Positions 10,209 to 19,791 of a stretch of 64,000 bases of DNA are shown piece after piece (the first letter of the stretch is position 1; each line of letters opens with the position of its first letter). Location: assembly GCF_014230085.1 (NCBI RefSeq), contig NZ_JACHVB010000020.1, positions 124,001 to 188,000 of the forward strand. Reading direction: 5' to 3'. The stretch is from Ruficoccus amylovorans. GTDB taxonomy: Bacteria > Verrucomicrobiota > Verrucomicrobiia > Opitutales > Cerasicoccaceae. The notes below the pieces were generated by a model, which did not search any database, had not been told where the DNA came from, and saw only the letters and a list, made by a program, of their open reading frames with translations. The translations under genes and the position numbers were made by a program.

Positions 10209-10259
10209 CTGACGGAAGGCGGGCATCACTGCCACTTGCCGATGCCAGCCTGCCGTCAG
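10209..10259 (+). other. Long imperfect hairpin, possible small RNA or leader element
   Basis: An interrupted inverted repeat: CTGACGG (10209-10215) pairs with CCGTCAG (10253-10259), and GGCATC (10222-10227) pairs with GATGCC (10241-10246). It lies in the msrB to peptidase gap, just upstream of a second, terminator-type hairpin at 10278-10309. It resembles a structured leader or a short non-coding RNA, but no known RNA class was recognised. Confidence 0.35.
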
Positions 10260-10277
10260 GTAAGTTACCACTCTAGG

Positions 10278-10309
10278 ACCGCCGGGTTTAAAGGAACCCG
10301 GCGGTTTTT
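10278..10309 (+). terminator. Rho-independent terminator
   Basis: A perfect 11-bp GC-rich stem (10278-10288 with 10295-10305) with a 6-base loop (10289-10294) is followed by five Ts (10305-10309). It ends transcription coming from msrB or from the structured element at 10209-10259, and lies 90 bases before the M16 peptidase start. Confidence 0.88.
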
Positions 10310-10399
10310 GTTTGATTGGCGGCAGCGGCTGGCAGAAGGTTGCCGATTGCCGCGAAGACGGTCTCTTTTTCTTTGCCCGATTTTTTACCACTGATAGCC

Positions 10400-12970
10400 A
10401 TGAGCGCACCCGCCCGAACGATTTCCTCCGACCAGACCTTGCTGAACGATTTGTTCCGCGACCCTGTGCACCGCCGCACTCTGCCCAACGGCCTGACCGT
10501 GGTTTCACGGCAGGATTTCTCGGCGGAACTGGTTTCGGTCCAGCTCTGGGTAAAGACTGGCAGCATCCACGAGGGCGACTGGACCGGGGCGGGGCTTTCG
10601 CACTTTCTGGAGCATATGCTTTTCAAGGGCACGCCGACGCGCGGCCCGCTCGACATCAGCCGCGAGGTTCACGCCATCGGCGGCGGCATCAACGCCTACA
10701 CCTCGTTCGACCGCACGGTTTACTATATCGACGCCCCCTCCGAGCAGGCCGAAGTCGCTTTTGACATCCTGGCGGACATGGGGCTGCGCGCGACCATCCC
10801 CGACGCGGAGTTTACCTCCGAGCGCGACGTCATCCTGCGCGAGATCGACATGGGCCTCGACGATCCCGACCGCGAGCTCTTTCAAGCCTTCGCGCAGACC
10901 GCCTTCCGGCAGCACCCGTATCGCTTCCCGGTCATCGGGCTGCGGCCGCTCTTCGAGCAGGTGACCCGCGAGGGGCTTTACGGCTATTATAAAAGCCGCT
11001 ACCAGCCCGGCAACATGGTGCTCGTGGTGGTCGGCGCGCTCGAAGATGCCCAGGTGGACGAGTTGGCCGAAAAGTACTTCGGCGATGCGCTGCCCGGTCT
11101 GAGCCCCTGCCCGGTGGTGGCCGCAGAGTCGCCCCAACTGGCCAGCCGCACGGAGCGCCTGAGCGGAGACTACAATATCGTGCGCGGCATGGCCGGGTAC
11201 AAAATCCCCGGACTGGCGGACCCGGCGGCCCCGGCGTTGGACATGCTGGCCTCGCTCCTGGGTAACGGCAAAAGCTCGCTGCTGTGGCAAGTGCTGCGCG
11301 AAGACAAGCGCCTCGTCCAGCACATCGACGCCAGTTGCTGGAATCCCGGCGGGCAAGGGCTGCTCTGGATATCCTACCTGTGCGATCCCGGACGGCGTGA
11401 GCAGGTCGAGTCCGAGATCCGGCGGGTGATGGCCCGCGATGTTTTCAGTGCCATCACAAAGGAGAATCTCGCCAAGGCCGTGCGCCAGGCGCTGGTGGGT
11501 GAGGTCAATGGGCGCAAAACCATGTCCGGGCAGGCTTCCCGGCTCGGGGTGGCCGAGACCGTGCTGGGTGAACTCGACTACCCGCGCCTGTACTTCACGC
11601 GTCTGGCGGCCCTGACCCCGGACGACCTGAAAGCCGCTGCCCGTCGCTACCTGAACGAGTCCGGCCTGACCGAAGTCACCCTGGAGCCGAAAGCCACTTC
11701 CTCCGCCGCCGGAAAGGAAACCGCCCGTACCCGCGAGGTGCCGGACTTTTCCGAAACGACGTTGCCCAACGGCGCGCGCCTGCTCGTGCAGGCCGATCCA
11801 TCTTTCCCCAAGGTCCACCTGCGCCTGGCCCTGCTGGGCGGTCCCGCGCTCGACCCGGCGGAAGCGCCCGGTGCGGGTGGCGTGCTGGCCTCGCTCCTGA
11901 CCCGTGACACCGAGCGCCGGGGTGCGGGCGAGATTGCCGCCGAGGTGGATCGCGTGGGCGGCGTTTTCAGCGAGTTTATCGGCAATAACACCTTCGGGCT
12001 CTCGGTTGAGGTGCTGCCGGCGGATTTCCCGCTGGCGGTCTCCTTGCTGGGAGACGCCCTGCTGTCTCTGCGCCCAACGGGCGAGTCGTTCGAAATCGAG
12101 CGCGAGGGGCAGCTCTCTTCACTGCTGGAGGATGAGGATGAAATCCTCGACTACGGACGCCGTCGCCTGCGCCGCCGCTTCTACGGGAAGCACGGCTTTG
12201 CCAACGACTATCTGGGCACTCGCGAAGGTTTGGAAAAGCTCACGCTGGCCCAGGTCGAAACCCTGCGCGGACAACTCGTGCGCGGTCCGAATGTCGTCCT
12301 CGCCGTCTCGGGGGCAGTGGACGAGTCCGCCGTCAAGGCCGCACTGGAGCCGGTTCTCTCGCGTCTGAGTGCCGAGCCCGCACCCGTCCCGGCAGCGCTT
12401 CCGTCCGACCCCGTCGAGACGGGAACCTTTGTCGAACGGCTGCCCCGCGAGCAGGCGGTCGTGCTGGAGGCCTACCCGGACGCGGGGGTGAGGGACGAGG
12501 ATTTCCGCACCGGCGAGGTGCTCGATGAGCTGCTCAGCGGCATGTCCAGCCGACTCTTTGAAACCGTCCGCGAAAAGGCTGGTCTGGCCTATTACGTTGG
12601 GGCCTGCCGTACGCCGGGGCTGGATGGCGGGATGTTCACGCTCTACGCCGGGACCCATCCGGGCGCGGTTTCGGCCGTTTTGGCCGAGTACGATCGCGAA
12701 ATCGAGCGCCTGCGCTCAGGCGGTGTGACCGAGGAGGAACTCTCTGCCTGCCGCACCCGCCTGAAGGTACAGAAGCGCCAGGGCTTGCAGGCCATCGGCG
12801 CCCGCGCCATGCAGGCCGCGCTCAATGCCCTCTACGGCCAGCCCATCAATAATACCCGCGAGTATCCGGCACGCATCGACGCGGTCACGGCGGAGGCGGT
12901 CACCGACTTTGCCCGACGCTACCTGGCTCCGGAACGGCGGTTGCGGCTGACGGTTGAACCCCGGAAATAG
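10400..12970 (+). CDS. M16 family zinc metallopeptidase (pitrilysin/processing peptidase-like), two-domain
   Basis: A zinc peptidase of 856 residues from the ATG at 10400. The first half has the inverted zinc motif HFLEH (His68, Glu71, His72) after GLSH, the family context GTPTRGPLDISREVHAIGGGINAYTS in pieces, and the downstream acidic stretch that supplies the third ligand. The second half (about 450-856) repeats the M16 fold without the zinc motif and includes the RLFETVREKAGLAYYVGA substrate-binding signature. Length suits the fused two-repeat class. No signal peptide is visible, so it is probably cytoplasmic. A start at 10316 is possible but would overlap the terminator tail region. Confidence 0.9.
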   Translation: MSAPARTISSDQTLLNDLFRDPVHRRTLPNGLTVVSRQDFSAELVSVQLWVKTGSIHEGDWTGAGLSHFLEHMLFKGTPTRGPLDISREVHAIGGGINAYTSFDRTVYYIDAPSEQAEVAFDILADMGLRATIPDAEFTSERDVILREIDMGLDDPDRELFQAFAQTAFRQHPYRFPVIGLRPLFEQVTREGLYGYYKSRYQPGNMVLVVVGALEDAQVDELAEKYFGDALPGLSPCPVVAAESPQLASRTERLSGDYNIVRGMAGYKIPGLADPAAPALDMLASLLGNGKSSLLWQVLREDKRLVQHIDASCWNPGGQGLLWISYLCDPGRREQVESEIRRVMARDVFSAITKENLAKAVRQALVGEVNGRKTMSGQASRLGVAETVLGELDYPRLYFTRLAALTPDDLKAAARRYLNESGLTEVTLEPKATSSAAGKETARTREVPDFSETTLPNGARLLVQADPSFPKVHLRLALLGGPALDPAEAPGAGGVLASLLTRDTERRGAGEIAAEVDRVGGVFSEFIGNNTFGLSVEVLPADFPLAVSLLGDALLSLRPTGESFEIEREGQLSSLLEDEDEILDYGRRRLRRRFYGKHGFANDYLGTREGLEKLTLAQVETLRGQLVRGPNVVLAVSGAVDESAVKAALEPVLSRLSAEPAPVPAALPSDPVETGTFVERLPREQAVVLEAYPDAGVRDEDFRTGEVLDELLSGMSSRLFETVREKAGLAYYVGACRTPGLDGGMFTLYAGTHPGAVSAVLAEYDREIERLRSGGVTEEELSACRTRLKVQKRQGLQAIGARAMQAALNALYGQPINNTREYPARIDAVTAEAVTDFARRYLAPERRLRLTVEPRK

Positions 12971-12995
12971 CCTTTCCGTCGTAACCCGCTTTGTG

Positions 12996-13063
12996 GACGG
13001 ATGCGGGGTATGTTTTACTCTTATTTCATGATGGAATAATTCCATCTATTTTGCGGATGCGGG
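12996..13063. promoter_or_regulatory. Palindrome flanked by direct repeats, putative operator
   Basis: A perfect 15-base palindrome, ATGGAATAATTCCAT (13031-13045), lies between two copies of CGGATGCGGG (12998-13007 and 13054-13063). All sit in the gap upstream of the large cassette-type gene. The arrangement suggests a regulator site, but the regulator is unknown. Confidence 0.35.
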
Positions 13064-13113
13064 ATTTTCAAACTCGACCGGATTGAGGGAAAGGGCCTAA
13101 TTTTCTCCCGTGA

Positions 13114-16077
13114 ATGACGGGGGCGATGTTATCTGCAACAAGGCATAGCGGTGTTCCCCGGCAGGGGACATCTGCCGGAGCCGGAGGCTTCGCTCTGATC
13201 ACCGCTTTGGTGCTGATGGGCTTCGTCCTGCTGCTGTGCGTGACGCTGGCGGCCTTCAGTCGGGTCGAGATGGCCGCGCTCACCCCGCGCAAGAGCGCCC
13301 TGGCCGCGCGCGAGAATGCCCGGCTGGCCCTGATGCAGGCGCTGGCCGAGCTCCAGCGAAACGCTGGTCCAGACCGACGGGTGACGGCGCGGGCGGACAT
13401 CCTCGGAGACGATCAGGTGGCGGGCGGCAACGCCTACTGGACCGGGGTGTGGGACGCCTCGCAGCCGGGACAGGCCCCGCACTGGCTGGTTTCGGGCAGT
13501 ACTTCCAACCCCTCGGCCAGTCCCGCTGACGCGGTGATAATGGTACCTGCAGATACGGCGGCGGGGGTGCCTGCCGTAGAGGTGGAAAAGATCTACTTCG
13601 AGCGTGGCGACGGCACCCGCAACGCCTTCGCCTGGTGGGTGGGCGACGAGGGCGTAAAGGCTTCGCTCAGCGCCGGGCGGGAACGTCCGGATAACCTCGA
13701 TGCGGAAGAGACCCTTGCGCTCGCGGCGCAGACCCCGACCGGGCTCGACCTGCGGCGGCTTTTGGTCGCGGACGCCGAACTGGACGAGCAACTGCTGGCC
13801 GGTTTGCGGCGATTACCGGGGCGGGGGGCGCTCGAGCTTTTGCAGGACGGCCTGGGGCAGGCGGTGTCGCCGGAGCAGGCCCGCGCCGGGTTCCACGACT
13901 ATACGCCCTGCGCCTACGGGGTCTTGGAGAACGCGGTCTCCGGCGGTCTCCGGGCGAACCTCTCGGACGACGCCTTTCGCGACGGCTTTGTCAACGACGC
14001 CTTGCAGGCGTTTCTCACCCCGGTGACGCAGGGCGAGGTCCCGGCTGACCTTTCCGAGACGCACCTCGAGAATGGAAAGCCGGTCCACGCACTGCGCCCC
14101 GTGCCGACCGAGGTTGTCCTTTACATGCGGGTCTTTCATGCCCGCAGCGATGCCGAGGTCAAGGTACGCTACCACGTCGAGGTCGAGTTCTGGAACCCGT
14201 ACTCGGTCCCGGTGACGTTCCCGGTCGATGACTCGGACCCGACGTGGAAAAACCGGGCCCTGGTCGTCTATTTCGACAACATGCCGACAGTCAAGGTGCG
14301 TGATGTCAGCGGGACGGGTGACCCGGTGGAGGACGACCTGAACGACCTCCTGCCGCGGGCGGGAGAGCCGGACACGGCCTATCTGTGCTCGTGGCTTGAA
14401 CTGGCCCGGTCTGACACGGAAGGCGAGAGCCCACCGGTGCTGCAACCGGGCGAGGTGTACCGCGTCCTGTCCCCGGCGACGGTGCAGCAACCGGAGGGAC
14501 TCAAACGGACCCTGCGTTTCAAGAACCGGAAACTGAGCGCGGACGGCACCGCGACCTGGGCTGTGGGGAAGCACACGCGCCCCGAGGACAAGGCGGAAAT
14601 CCGCGTCGAACTCGACCAGCCCAAAGGCGGTGTGACGATCGGCTTTACCGCTTTTCCGGGGCCGAAGCAGGACTATCGCGCACTGCCGCCATTCTTTAAA
14701 ATTACCCACCTCGACTACGACGACCTCGACGGCAAGCACAAGTTCTATCAGGGGGACGTGCCGTTCTCGCTGGATGTGGGTGGCGACTACACAGTGGACC
14801 AGTACACCATCGCCTATCACTTCAAGTTGACCGATGACGAGGAGGACCTGACCGAGCTGCTGGGTTCACTCGACCCGCGCAACCCGGTGCTCGACTATGA
14901 CGGGACATTCACCGACCGCGACGGAGTTGAGCGGCGGGTGAAGAACTTCGTCGAGCTGGAAAATGTTTACCGCAAAAAGTTAAACAAGGACCTGGACGCC
15001 TTTGACGAGGATGAGTTGTTTCACGACCCGGTGGTGAACGCGCACCGTGACGAGGACGGGGGCGGCTTGCGACAGGTGGTCATGTTCGACGTGCCGCGCA
15101 GCGAGCCGGTATCGGTCGGTACGCTGCGCTTCGCGCAGATCCCCGGCGTGCCGGTACTGGGAATCGGAGAACCGGCGGGCGGCACTTACAACGGCGTGTT
15201 CGACTACTACTTCATGAGCCCGCTGGCGCAGCCCGGCTCCTCCCGGCGGTTGCTCAACCCGTGGCTGGAGCCGGTGGACCGGCACGACTGGCGGGGAGAG
15301 TTGGAGACCGTCGGCAGGCCACGCGCGGACGATGCCTCGCGGCTGTGCCTGGCAGGGGCGTTTAACCTGAACTCGACTTCGACCGAAGCCTGGCAGGCTG
15401 TGTTGGGGGCCTCGCGACTGAGTATTCCCGTCGATGGCGAAGGCGGGCTTGGTGGCGAGGCCGCCGGTGTAAACGAAGCGCTACCGGTGTTTTACCGTTT
15501 GCCGTTTTACGCCGCCAGCGTGAGTGAACCGGCGGCCGGGAGCGAGGAGGCGTCCGACCCGGAGCTGGCCTGCTCACTCGCCGGGCGAACCCTCGACGCG
15601 GGGATTTCAGAAAGCCAGCTTGATTACCTCAGCCAGGGCATCGTGGCCCGAATCAAGGCCCGCGGGCCGTTTTTGTCGATGAAAGATTTTATCAACTCGG
15701 GCATTGTGCAGGAGGCGATCGAGGAGGTCGGTGTCATGCGTGGGGAAGAACTAAAGCCGATCAACGACGGCGTGCCGGAACTCTCCAACCTGTACCTGCG
15801 CCAGGGGGACATTATCAGCGGGCTGGCCCCGTTCGCGGCGGTGCGCTCGGATACGTTTATCATCCGCGCTTGCGGCGAGGCTTCCGACCTCACCGGAGGC
15901 GAGCCCGCCCGCGCTTGGTGCGAAGCAGTCGTCCGTCGCTTACCGGAACAAATGGACGGCTCCGATGCGATGTCTGCCACCGTGGCCGGGGGGCTGGGAC
16001 GACGCTTCGAACTGGTGTCATTCCGCTGGCTGACGCCATCCGAGCTTGGCGTAACATCCCCCGCGCCGAGCCTTTAG
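13114..16077 (+). CDS. Large exported Verru_Chthon cassette protein A-like protein
   Basis: A 987-residue protein. The N-terminus (about residues 25-55) has GFALITALVLMGFVLLLCVT, a single hydrophobic helix after a Gly, like the PilX-type minor pilins and large verrucomicrobial cassette A proteins. The rest is a long mixed domain. The C-terminus (about 735-980) shares its conserved boxes with the partial gene at 3-1070. A role in a type II secretion or pilus-like surface structure is inferred from the pilin-like helix; it is not demonstrated. No cassette B, C or D partners lie beside it here, which is unusual if the family call is right. Confidence 0.65.
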   Translation: MTGAMLSATRHSGVPRQGTSAGAGGFALITALVLMGFVLLLCVTLAAFSRVEMAALTPRKSALAARENARLALMQALAELQRNAGPDRRVTARADILGDDQVAGGNAYWTGVWDASQPGQAPHWLVSGSTSNPSASPADAVIMVPADTAAGVPAVEVEKIYFERGDGTRNAFAWWVGDEGVKASLSAGRERPDNLDAEETLALAAQTPTGLDLRRLLVADAELDEQLLAGLRRLPGRGALELLQDGLGQAVSPEQARAGFHDYTPCAYGVLENAVSGGLRANLSDDAFRDGFVNDALQAFLTPVTQGEVPADLSETHLENGKPVHALRPVPTEVVLYMRVFHARSDAEVKVRYHVEVEFWNPYSVPVTFPVDDSDPTWKNRALVVYFDNMPTVKVRDVSGTGDPVEDDLNDLLPRAGEPDTAYLCSWLELARSDTEGESPPVLQPGEVYRVLSPATVQQPEGLKRTLRFKNRKLSADGTATWAVGKHTRPEDKAEIRVELDQPKGGVTIGFTAFPGPKQDYRALPPFFKITHLDYDDLDGKHKFYQGDVPFSLDVGGDYTVDQYTIAYHFKLTDDEEDLTELLGSLDPRNPVLDYDGTFTDRDGVERRVKNFVELENVYRKKLNKDLDAFDEDELFHDPVVNAHRDEDGGGLRQVVMFDVPRSEPVSVGTLRFAQIPGVPVLGIGEPAGGTYNGVFDYYFMSPLAQPGSSRRLLNPWLEPVDRHDWRGELETVGRPRADDASRLCLAGAFNLNSTSTEAWQAVLGASRLSIPVDGEGGLGGEAAGVNEALPVFYRLPFYAASVSEPAAGSEEASDPELACSLAGRTLDAGISESQLDYLSQGIVARIKARGPFLSMKDFINSGIVQEAIEEVGVMRGEELKPINDGVPELSNLYLRQGDIISGLAPFAAVRSDTFIIRACGEASDLTGGEPARAWCEAVVRRLPEQMDGSDAMSATVAGGLGRRFELVSFRWLTPSELGVTSPAPSL

Positions 16078-16129
16078 GGCGTGTGAAAAGCCTTGAGATG
16101 ATCTGAGCCTCGCCGTTTATGGCTCTGAT

Positions 16130-16780
16130 TTACATGCCGTCTGGAGCGAGTTGGAGCAGCTCTGCCGGACTTTCCAGTATCCAACGCGGCGCGTAAAGGG
16201 CTAGTGGGGCGGAGGAGTTCGTGCCCCAGAGCACGCCCGCGCCGTGCACCCCGGCTTTTTGCGCGGCCTTCATGTCGCGCGACTCGTCCCCGGCGAAGAT
16301 GACGTTTTCGGGCGCGAGCCCGTGGGCTTTTATCAACGTGCGCAGGCGGCGGGCCTTGCCGGTGAGTTTCGGCACCGTGCTAACGAAATCGAAACAATCC
16401 AGCCCGTACTTTTCCAGAAAGCGCCGCACGTTGGCCTCGCTGTTCGAGGTCAGGATACCCAGCAAAGTGAATTTCCGGCTAAGCTCGGGCAGTACCTCCA
16501 CGATTCCCTCGCAGGGGAGGATTTCGTCCATACGGGCGGCCAGGAGCTGGCGGGCCTCGATGAGGATGGCGGGCAGCTTCAACCTGGGGACGCGGCAATG
16601 GCGCAGGCACTGGGAGGTCGTCATGCCGCGCAGGATCTTAATCTCCTCTGCCGCGACCGGGCGGAAGCCGTATTTTTCCGCCAACTGGTTAAAAACCTCC
16701 TGCCCGACCGCGGCAGAATCGGCAATCGTGCCGTCGAAGTCAAAAATCAGGCAAGTGCGGTCGGGGGCAGGGAGGCTCAC
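16130..16780 (-). CDS. HAD-superfamily hydrolase, phosphoglycolate phosphatase-like
   Basis: 216 residues from a GTG start. HAD motif I is FDFDGTIAD (residues 13-21), with both Asp residues. Motif II is LTSNSEANVRRFL (about 110), motif III is the Lys in LTGKARRL, and motif IV is FAGDESRDMKAA (about 168). The helical cap between I and II fits the Gph/PGP subgroup, which hydrolyses phosphoglycolate or a similar small phosphoester in the cytoplasm. Substrate is not certain. It is divergent from the recombinase gene at 16878. Confidence 0.8.
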   Translation of the reverse strand: MSLPAPDRTCLIFDFDGTIADSAAVGQEVFNQLAEKYGFRPVAAEEIKILRGMTTSQCLRHCRVPRLKLPAILIEARQLLAARMDEILPCEGIVEVLPELSRKFTLLGILTSNSEANVRRFLEKYGLDCFDFVSTVPKLTGKARRLRTLIKAHGLAPENVIFAGDESRDMKAAQKAGVHGAGVLWGTNSSAPLALYAPRWILESPAELLQLAPDGM

Positions 16781-16877
16781 GGTGGAACTTAGCGTAGCGC
16801 CCCGGCCCGCTGCTGCGACAAAAAAGCGTCCGTCCGCGCTTGCCGGGGCGGGGTGGGGCGTTAGGCTGGACGGTATC

Positions 16878-17804
16878 TTGAGCGACGAACCGGACTCTCC
16901 ACCCCTGCCGCCGGAGGCGGAAGCCTTCCTGCGCCACCTGGCCGAGCAGAAACGCTATTCGGCACGCACGGTCCGGAACTACCGGCAGGCGCTGGAGCGT
17001 TTCACAGCCTGGCTGCGGGGCCAGCCCGGTTCGCTCCACCCGCTCATGGTCAGCAGCCGCCATGTGCGCCGCTACCTGATGGAGCTGCAAACCGTTTACG
17101 AGCGGCGCACCTCCAACCTGCACCTCTCGGCCCTGCGCTCGTTTTACCGCTACCAACTGCGACTGGGCAAAATCGAAGCCAGCCCGCTGGCGGGGATTTC
17201 CGGCCCCAAGCTGGAAAAAAAGCTGCCCAAGTTTTTAACCGAAAAGCAGATCGCGCTCCTGTTGGCCGGGCCGAAGCGCCTGCTGGAAAATGAGGCCATC
17301 GAGCCCTTCACCGCGCTGCGAGACCGGCTGGTGATGGAACTGCTCTACGGGGGCGGGTTTCGCGTGAGCGAGTTGTCGGACCTCAATTACGGGACCTTCG
17401 ACGAGCAAAGCGGCGTGGCCCGCATCCGGGGTAAGGGCGGCAAGGAGCGGCTGTGCCCGGTCGGCGAAGTCGCCCTCGAGTGTCTGAAGATGTTTCGCGC
17501 GCAGTTTGCCCGGCACAGCGGGCCGCAGGACCCGGTTTTAATTACGGAGCAGGGGCGACGGCTGTCTGTGCGGCGCATCCAGTTGATGCTCAAGCGCTAT
17601 CTGGATCTGGCCGACCTGCCACACGATCTCACCCCGCACAAGATCCGCCACAGCTATGCGACCCACCTGCTTGACAACGGCGCGGATCTGCGTCTGGTAC
17701 AAGAATTACTGGGCCACGCCAGCCTCTCCACCACGCAGATCTATACCCACGTCAGCGTGGCCCGCCTCAAGGACATGCACCGCCGCGCCCACCCCCGCGC
17801 CTGA
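16878..17804 (+). CDS. XerC/XerD-type tyrosine recombinase
   Basis: A site-specific recombinase for chromosome dimer resolution at dif; 308 residues from the TTG at 16878 (upstream in-frame sequence is antisense to the HAD gene). The N-terminal SAM-like core-binding domain (FLRHLAEQKRYSARTVRNY, about 15-95) is followed by the catalytic domain with Arg in GGGFRVSEL, Lys in GKGGKERLCPVG, HKIRHSYATHLL, LGHASLSTTQ and nucleophile Tyr289 (IYTHV). All five catalytic positions are present. Whether this is XerC or XerD cannot be told. It lies about 5.3 kb from the dif-like sites, and the phages there carry no integrase, so its product is a likely partner in their integration. Confidence 0.88.
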   Translation: MSDEPDSPPLPPEAEAFLRHLAEQKRYSARTVRNYRQALERFTAWLRGQPGSLHPLMVSSRHVRRYLMELQTVYERRTSNLHLSALRSFYRYQLRLGKIEASPLAGISGPKLEKKLPKFLTEKQIALLLAGPKRLLENEAIEPFTALRDRLVMELLYGGGFRVSELSDLNYGTFDEQSGVARIRGKGGKERLCPVGEVALECLKMFRAQFARHSGPQDPVLITEQGRRLSVRRIQLMLKRYLDLADLPHDLTPHKIRHSYATHLLDNGADLRLVQELLGHASLSTTQIYTHVSVARLKDMHRRAHPRA

Positions 17805-17871
17805 GGAACCTCGGGCTTCCTTCGCTGTCTGTGTTCGCTGAACCCACCGGTTTATCTTCAACTCTCACCTG

Positions 17872-18786
17872 ATGCTGCGAGAAACATCCATTGCCAAGGC
17901 GCTTGCCCGCGTCTTCATCGCTGCCGCCTGGACCCGCGGCACGCTCCCGGAAGCCGAGACCGACGCCCTCAAGGATCTTCTCTACCAACTCCCCGCGCTC
18001 CATAAGAGCGACTGGGAGGAACTTCAGGAACTGCTGGAAAATCCGGTTTCGCCTCGGCAGGCAGAGTATTTCCAGCGCGAGCTCAGCGCTTTGCTGGGCG
18101 ATGAGGATCAGGCAATTTTCGCCGCTTACGCCATTGAGCGCGTCACCGGCACCGGCAACGGGGCGGGCACGCCGCCTTCCCCGGCGGTATTGGCCCAACT
18201 GAACCATTGTCTGGGCAAGTGCGGACAGGATTCGCTCCTGTGCATGTACCGATTGATCGAGGATTCCCTGCTCAAGCGCCGCCAGACCGACATCACCGAA
18301 GACCTGCGCCGCCTGAGCCAGACGCAGGCCTGGCTGGAGGGGCGGGTAGGGGGCCTGATGGCCGGAAAATGGGAGCAACCGCCCGCGCCGGAGGAGTTGT
18401 GCCGCCTGAGCCTGGCCGGGATTCTGCTCTCGCAGATCATTTACGCTGATGGCCGGGTGGACGAGCGCGAAGTCCTCACCGTGGAACAATACCTCTGCGA
18501 AGAATGGGGGCTGAGCGAGGAAAAGGCCCAGTTTGTCGTCCAGATCTCGCTCTCGGACCGGGTCGAGAACATCGATCTGATGCGCGTCTGCCGCTGGTTT
18601 TACGAGGCCACGGAAAAGGCCGAGCGCATCGGATTTCTCAACGTGCTTTTCGACGTGGCCATGGCCGACGGTGTGCTTGATGAGACCGAAATCGACATAA
18701 TCATGCGTCTGGCAGCGGATTTACGCTTCGAACAGTACCACTTTCAGGCCGCGCTGGAGCGTGTTTCCGGGCGCGGAGCGGCCTGA
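17872..18786 (+). CDS. TerB-like domain protein
   Basis: 304 residues. The C-terminal half (about 180-300) has two acidic helical pairs typical of TerB/DjlA-N folds: LSQIIYADGRVDEREVLTVE and DVAMADGVLDETEIDIIM. The N-terminal half (AAAWTRGTLPEAETDALKDLL) looks like a decayed copy. There are no membrane segments. TerB-like proteins are linked to metal binding and membrane-stress complexes, but the exact role here is unknown. It starts the run that continues with fabD, lepA and lepB, with gaps of about 40-80 bases. Confidence 0.7.
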   Translation: MLRETSIAKALARVFIAAAWTRGTLPEAETDALKDLLYQLPALHKSDWEELQELLENPVSPRQAEYFQRELSALLGDEDQAIFAAYAIERVTGTGNGAGTPPSPAVLAQLNHCLGKCGQDSLLCMYRLIEDSLLKRRQTDITEDLRRLSQTQAWLEGRVGGLMAGKWEQPPAPEELCRLSLAGILLSQIIYADGRVDEREVLTVEQYLCEEWGLSEEKAQFVVQISLSDRVENIDLMRVCRWFYEATEKAERIGFLNVLFDVAMADGVLDETEIDIIMRLAADLRFEQYHFQAALERVSGRGAA

Positions 18787-18840
18787 GGCGGCATTTTTTC
18801 CTTCCCATTCGCGGTGGTTTCGATGCAATGCCTGTCCTTT

Positions 18841-19752
18841 ATGGCATTCGGTTTCATATTTTCCGGACAGGGCGCCCAGCAGGTTGGCATGGGCAGTAGC
18901 CTTTATGAGAACTCCGCCGCCGCCCGCGCGTGCTTCGACCAGGCGAAGGAGATCCTGCCTTTCGACCTGAAGCAGATCTGCTTCGAGGGCCCGGAAGAGG
19001 AGCTCACCCAGACCAAGGTCTGCCAGCCCGCGCTCTATGTGCACGGCTACAGCATCGTGGCCGCCCTGCGCGAAGCCGGCAAGCTGCCCGAAATCGCCGG
19101 CGCCGCCGGACTGAGCCTGGGCGAATTGACCGCCTACGCCGTCGCCGGGGTCTATGATTTTGAAACCGGCCTGCGCATCGTGGCCGAACGCGGACGCCTC
19201 ATGCAGGAGTGCTGCGAGGCCACTGTGGGCACTATGGCCAGCCTCATCGGGGGCGATGTGGAAAAGGCCGAAGCGCTCGCCGCCGAGTTCGACGTGGACC
19301 TGGGCAACCTCAACTGCCCCGGCCAGAGCGTGCTCTCCGGAGAGGTGGACAAGGTCAAGGCCGCCGTCGCCAAGGCCAAGGAAGCCGGGTTCAAAATGGC
19401 CGTGCCGCTCAAGGTCGCCGGGGCCTACCACAGCCGCCTGATGAAGCCTGCCGCCGAGAAGTTCCACGCCTTCCTCAAGTCGCTGCCTCCCTTTAGCACA
19501 CCCGCCGTTCCGGTTTTCTCCAACGCCCTCGGTGCCCGCATCGAAGACCCCGAGCAGATCAAGCAGGCCCTCGTCGACCAGGTGACTTCCACCGTCCGCT
19601 GGACCGAGTGCGTGCAGGCCATGATGGCCCTCGGCATCAAGGACTACTACGAGTGCGGCCCCGGCGGCACCCTTGCGGGCCTGGCCAAGCGCATCGACCG
19701 CGAACTCAACGTCACCTCGCTCAGCACCTACGACGAGCTTCCGCTCGGATAA
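18841..19752 (+). CDS. fabD: Malonyl-CoA:ACP transacylase FabD
   Basis: Transfers malonyl from CoA to acyl carrier protein in type II fatty-acid synthesis. It has 303 residues from the ATG at 18841, chosen because FabD proteins start just before F-x-F-x-GQGAQ (here FIFSGQGAQQVGMG). The nucleophile Ser92 lies in GLSLGELTA, the substrate Arg follows in the RGRLMQ segment, and the His is in GAYHSRLM (about 200). Cytoplasmic. Length is normal. A GTG/ATG start at 18814 or 18826 would add a short extension. Confidence 0.94.
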   Translation: MAFGFIFSGQGAQQVGMGSSLYENSAAARACFDQAKEILPFDLKQICFEGPEEELTQTKVCQPALYVHGYSIVAALREAGKLPEIAGAAGLSLGELTAYAVAGVYDFETGLRIVAERGRLMQECCEATVGTMASLIGGDVEKAEALAAEFDVDLGNLNCPGQSVLSGEVDKVKAAVAKAKEAGFKMAVPLKVAGAYHSRLMKPAAEKFHAFLKSLPPFSTPAVPVFSNALGARIEDPEQIKQALVDQVTSTVRWTECVQAMMALGIKDYYECGPGGTLAGLAKRIDRELNVTSLSTYDELPLG

Positions 19753-19791
19753 CATTTTTCCGTCCGGACAACCCATCCCCAGCCAACTATC

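Noticed and set aside
16878-17804. Reading the tyrosine recombinase as a phage integrase
   Set aside because: It is XerC/D-sized, lies outside the att-bounded region among housekeeping genes, and inovirus dif integration uses host Xer proteins.
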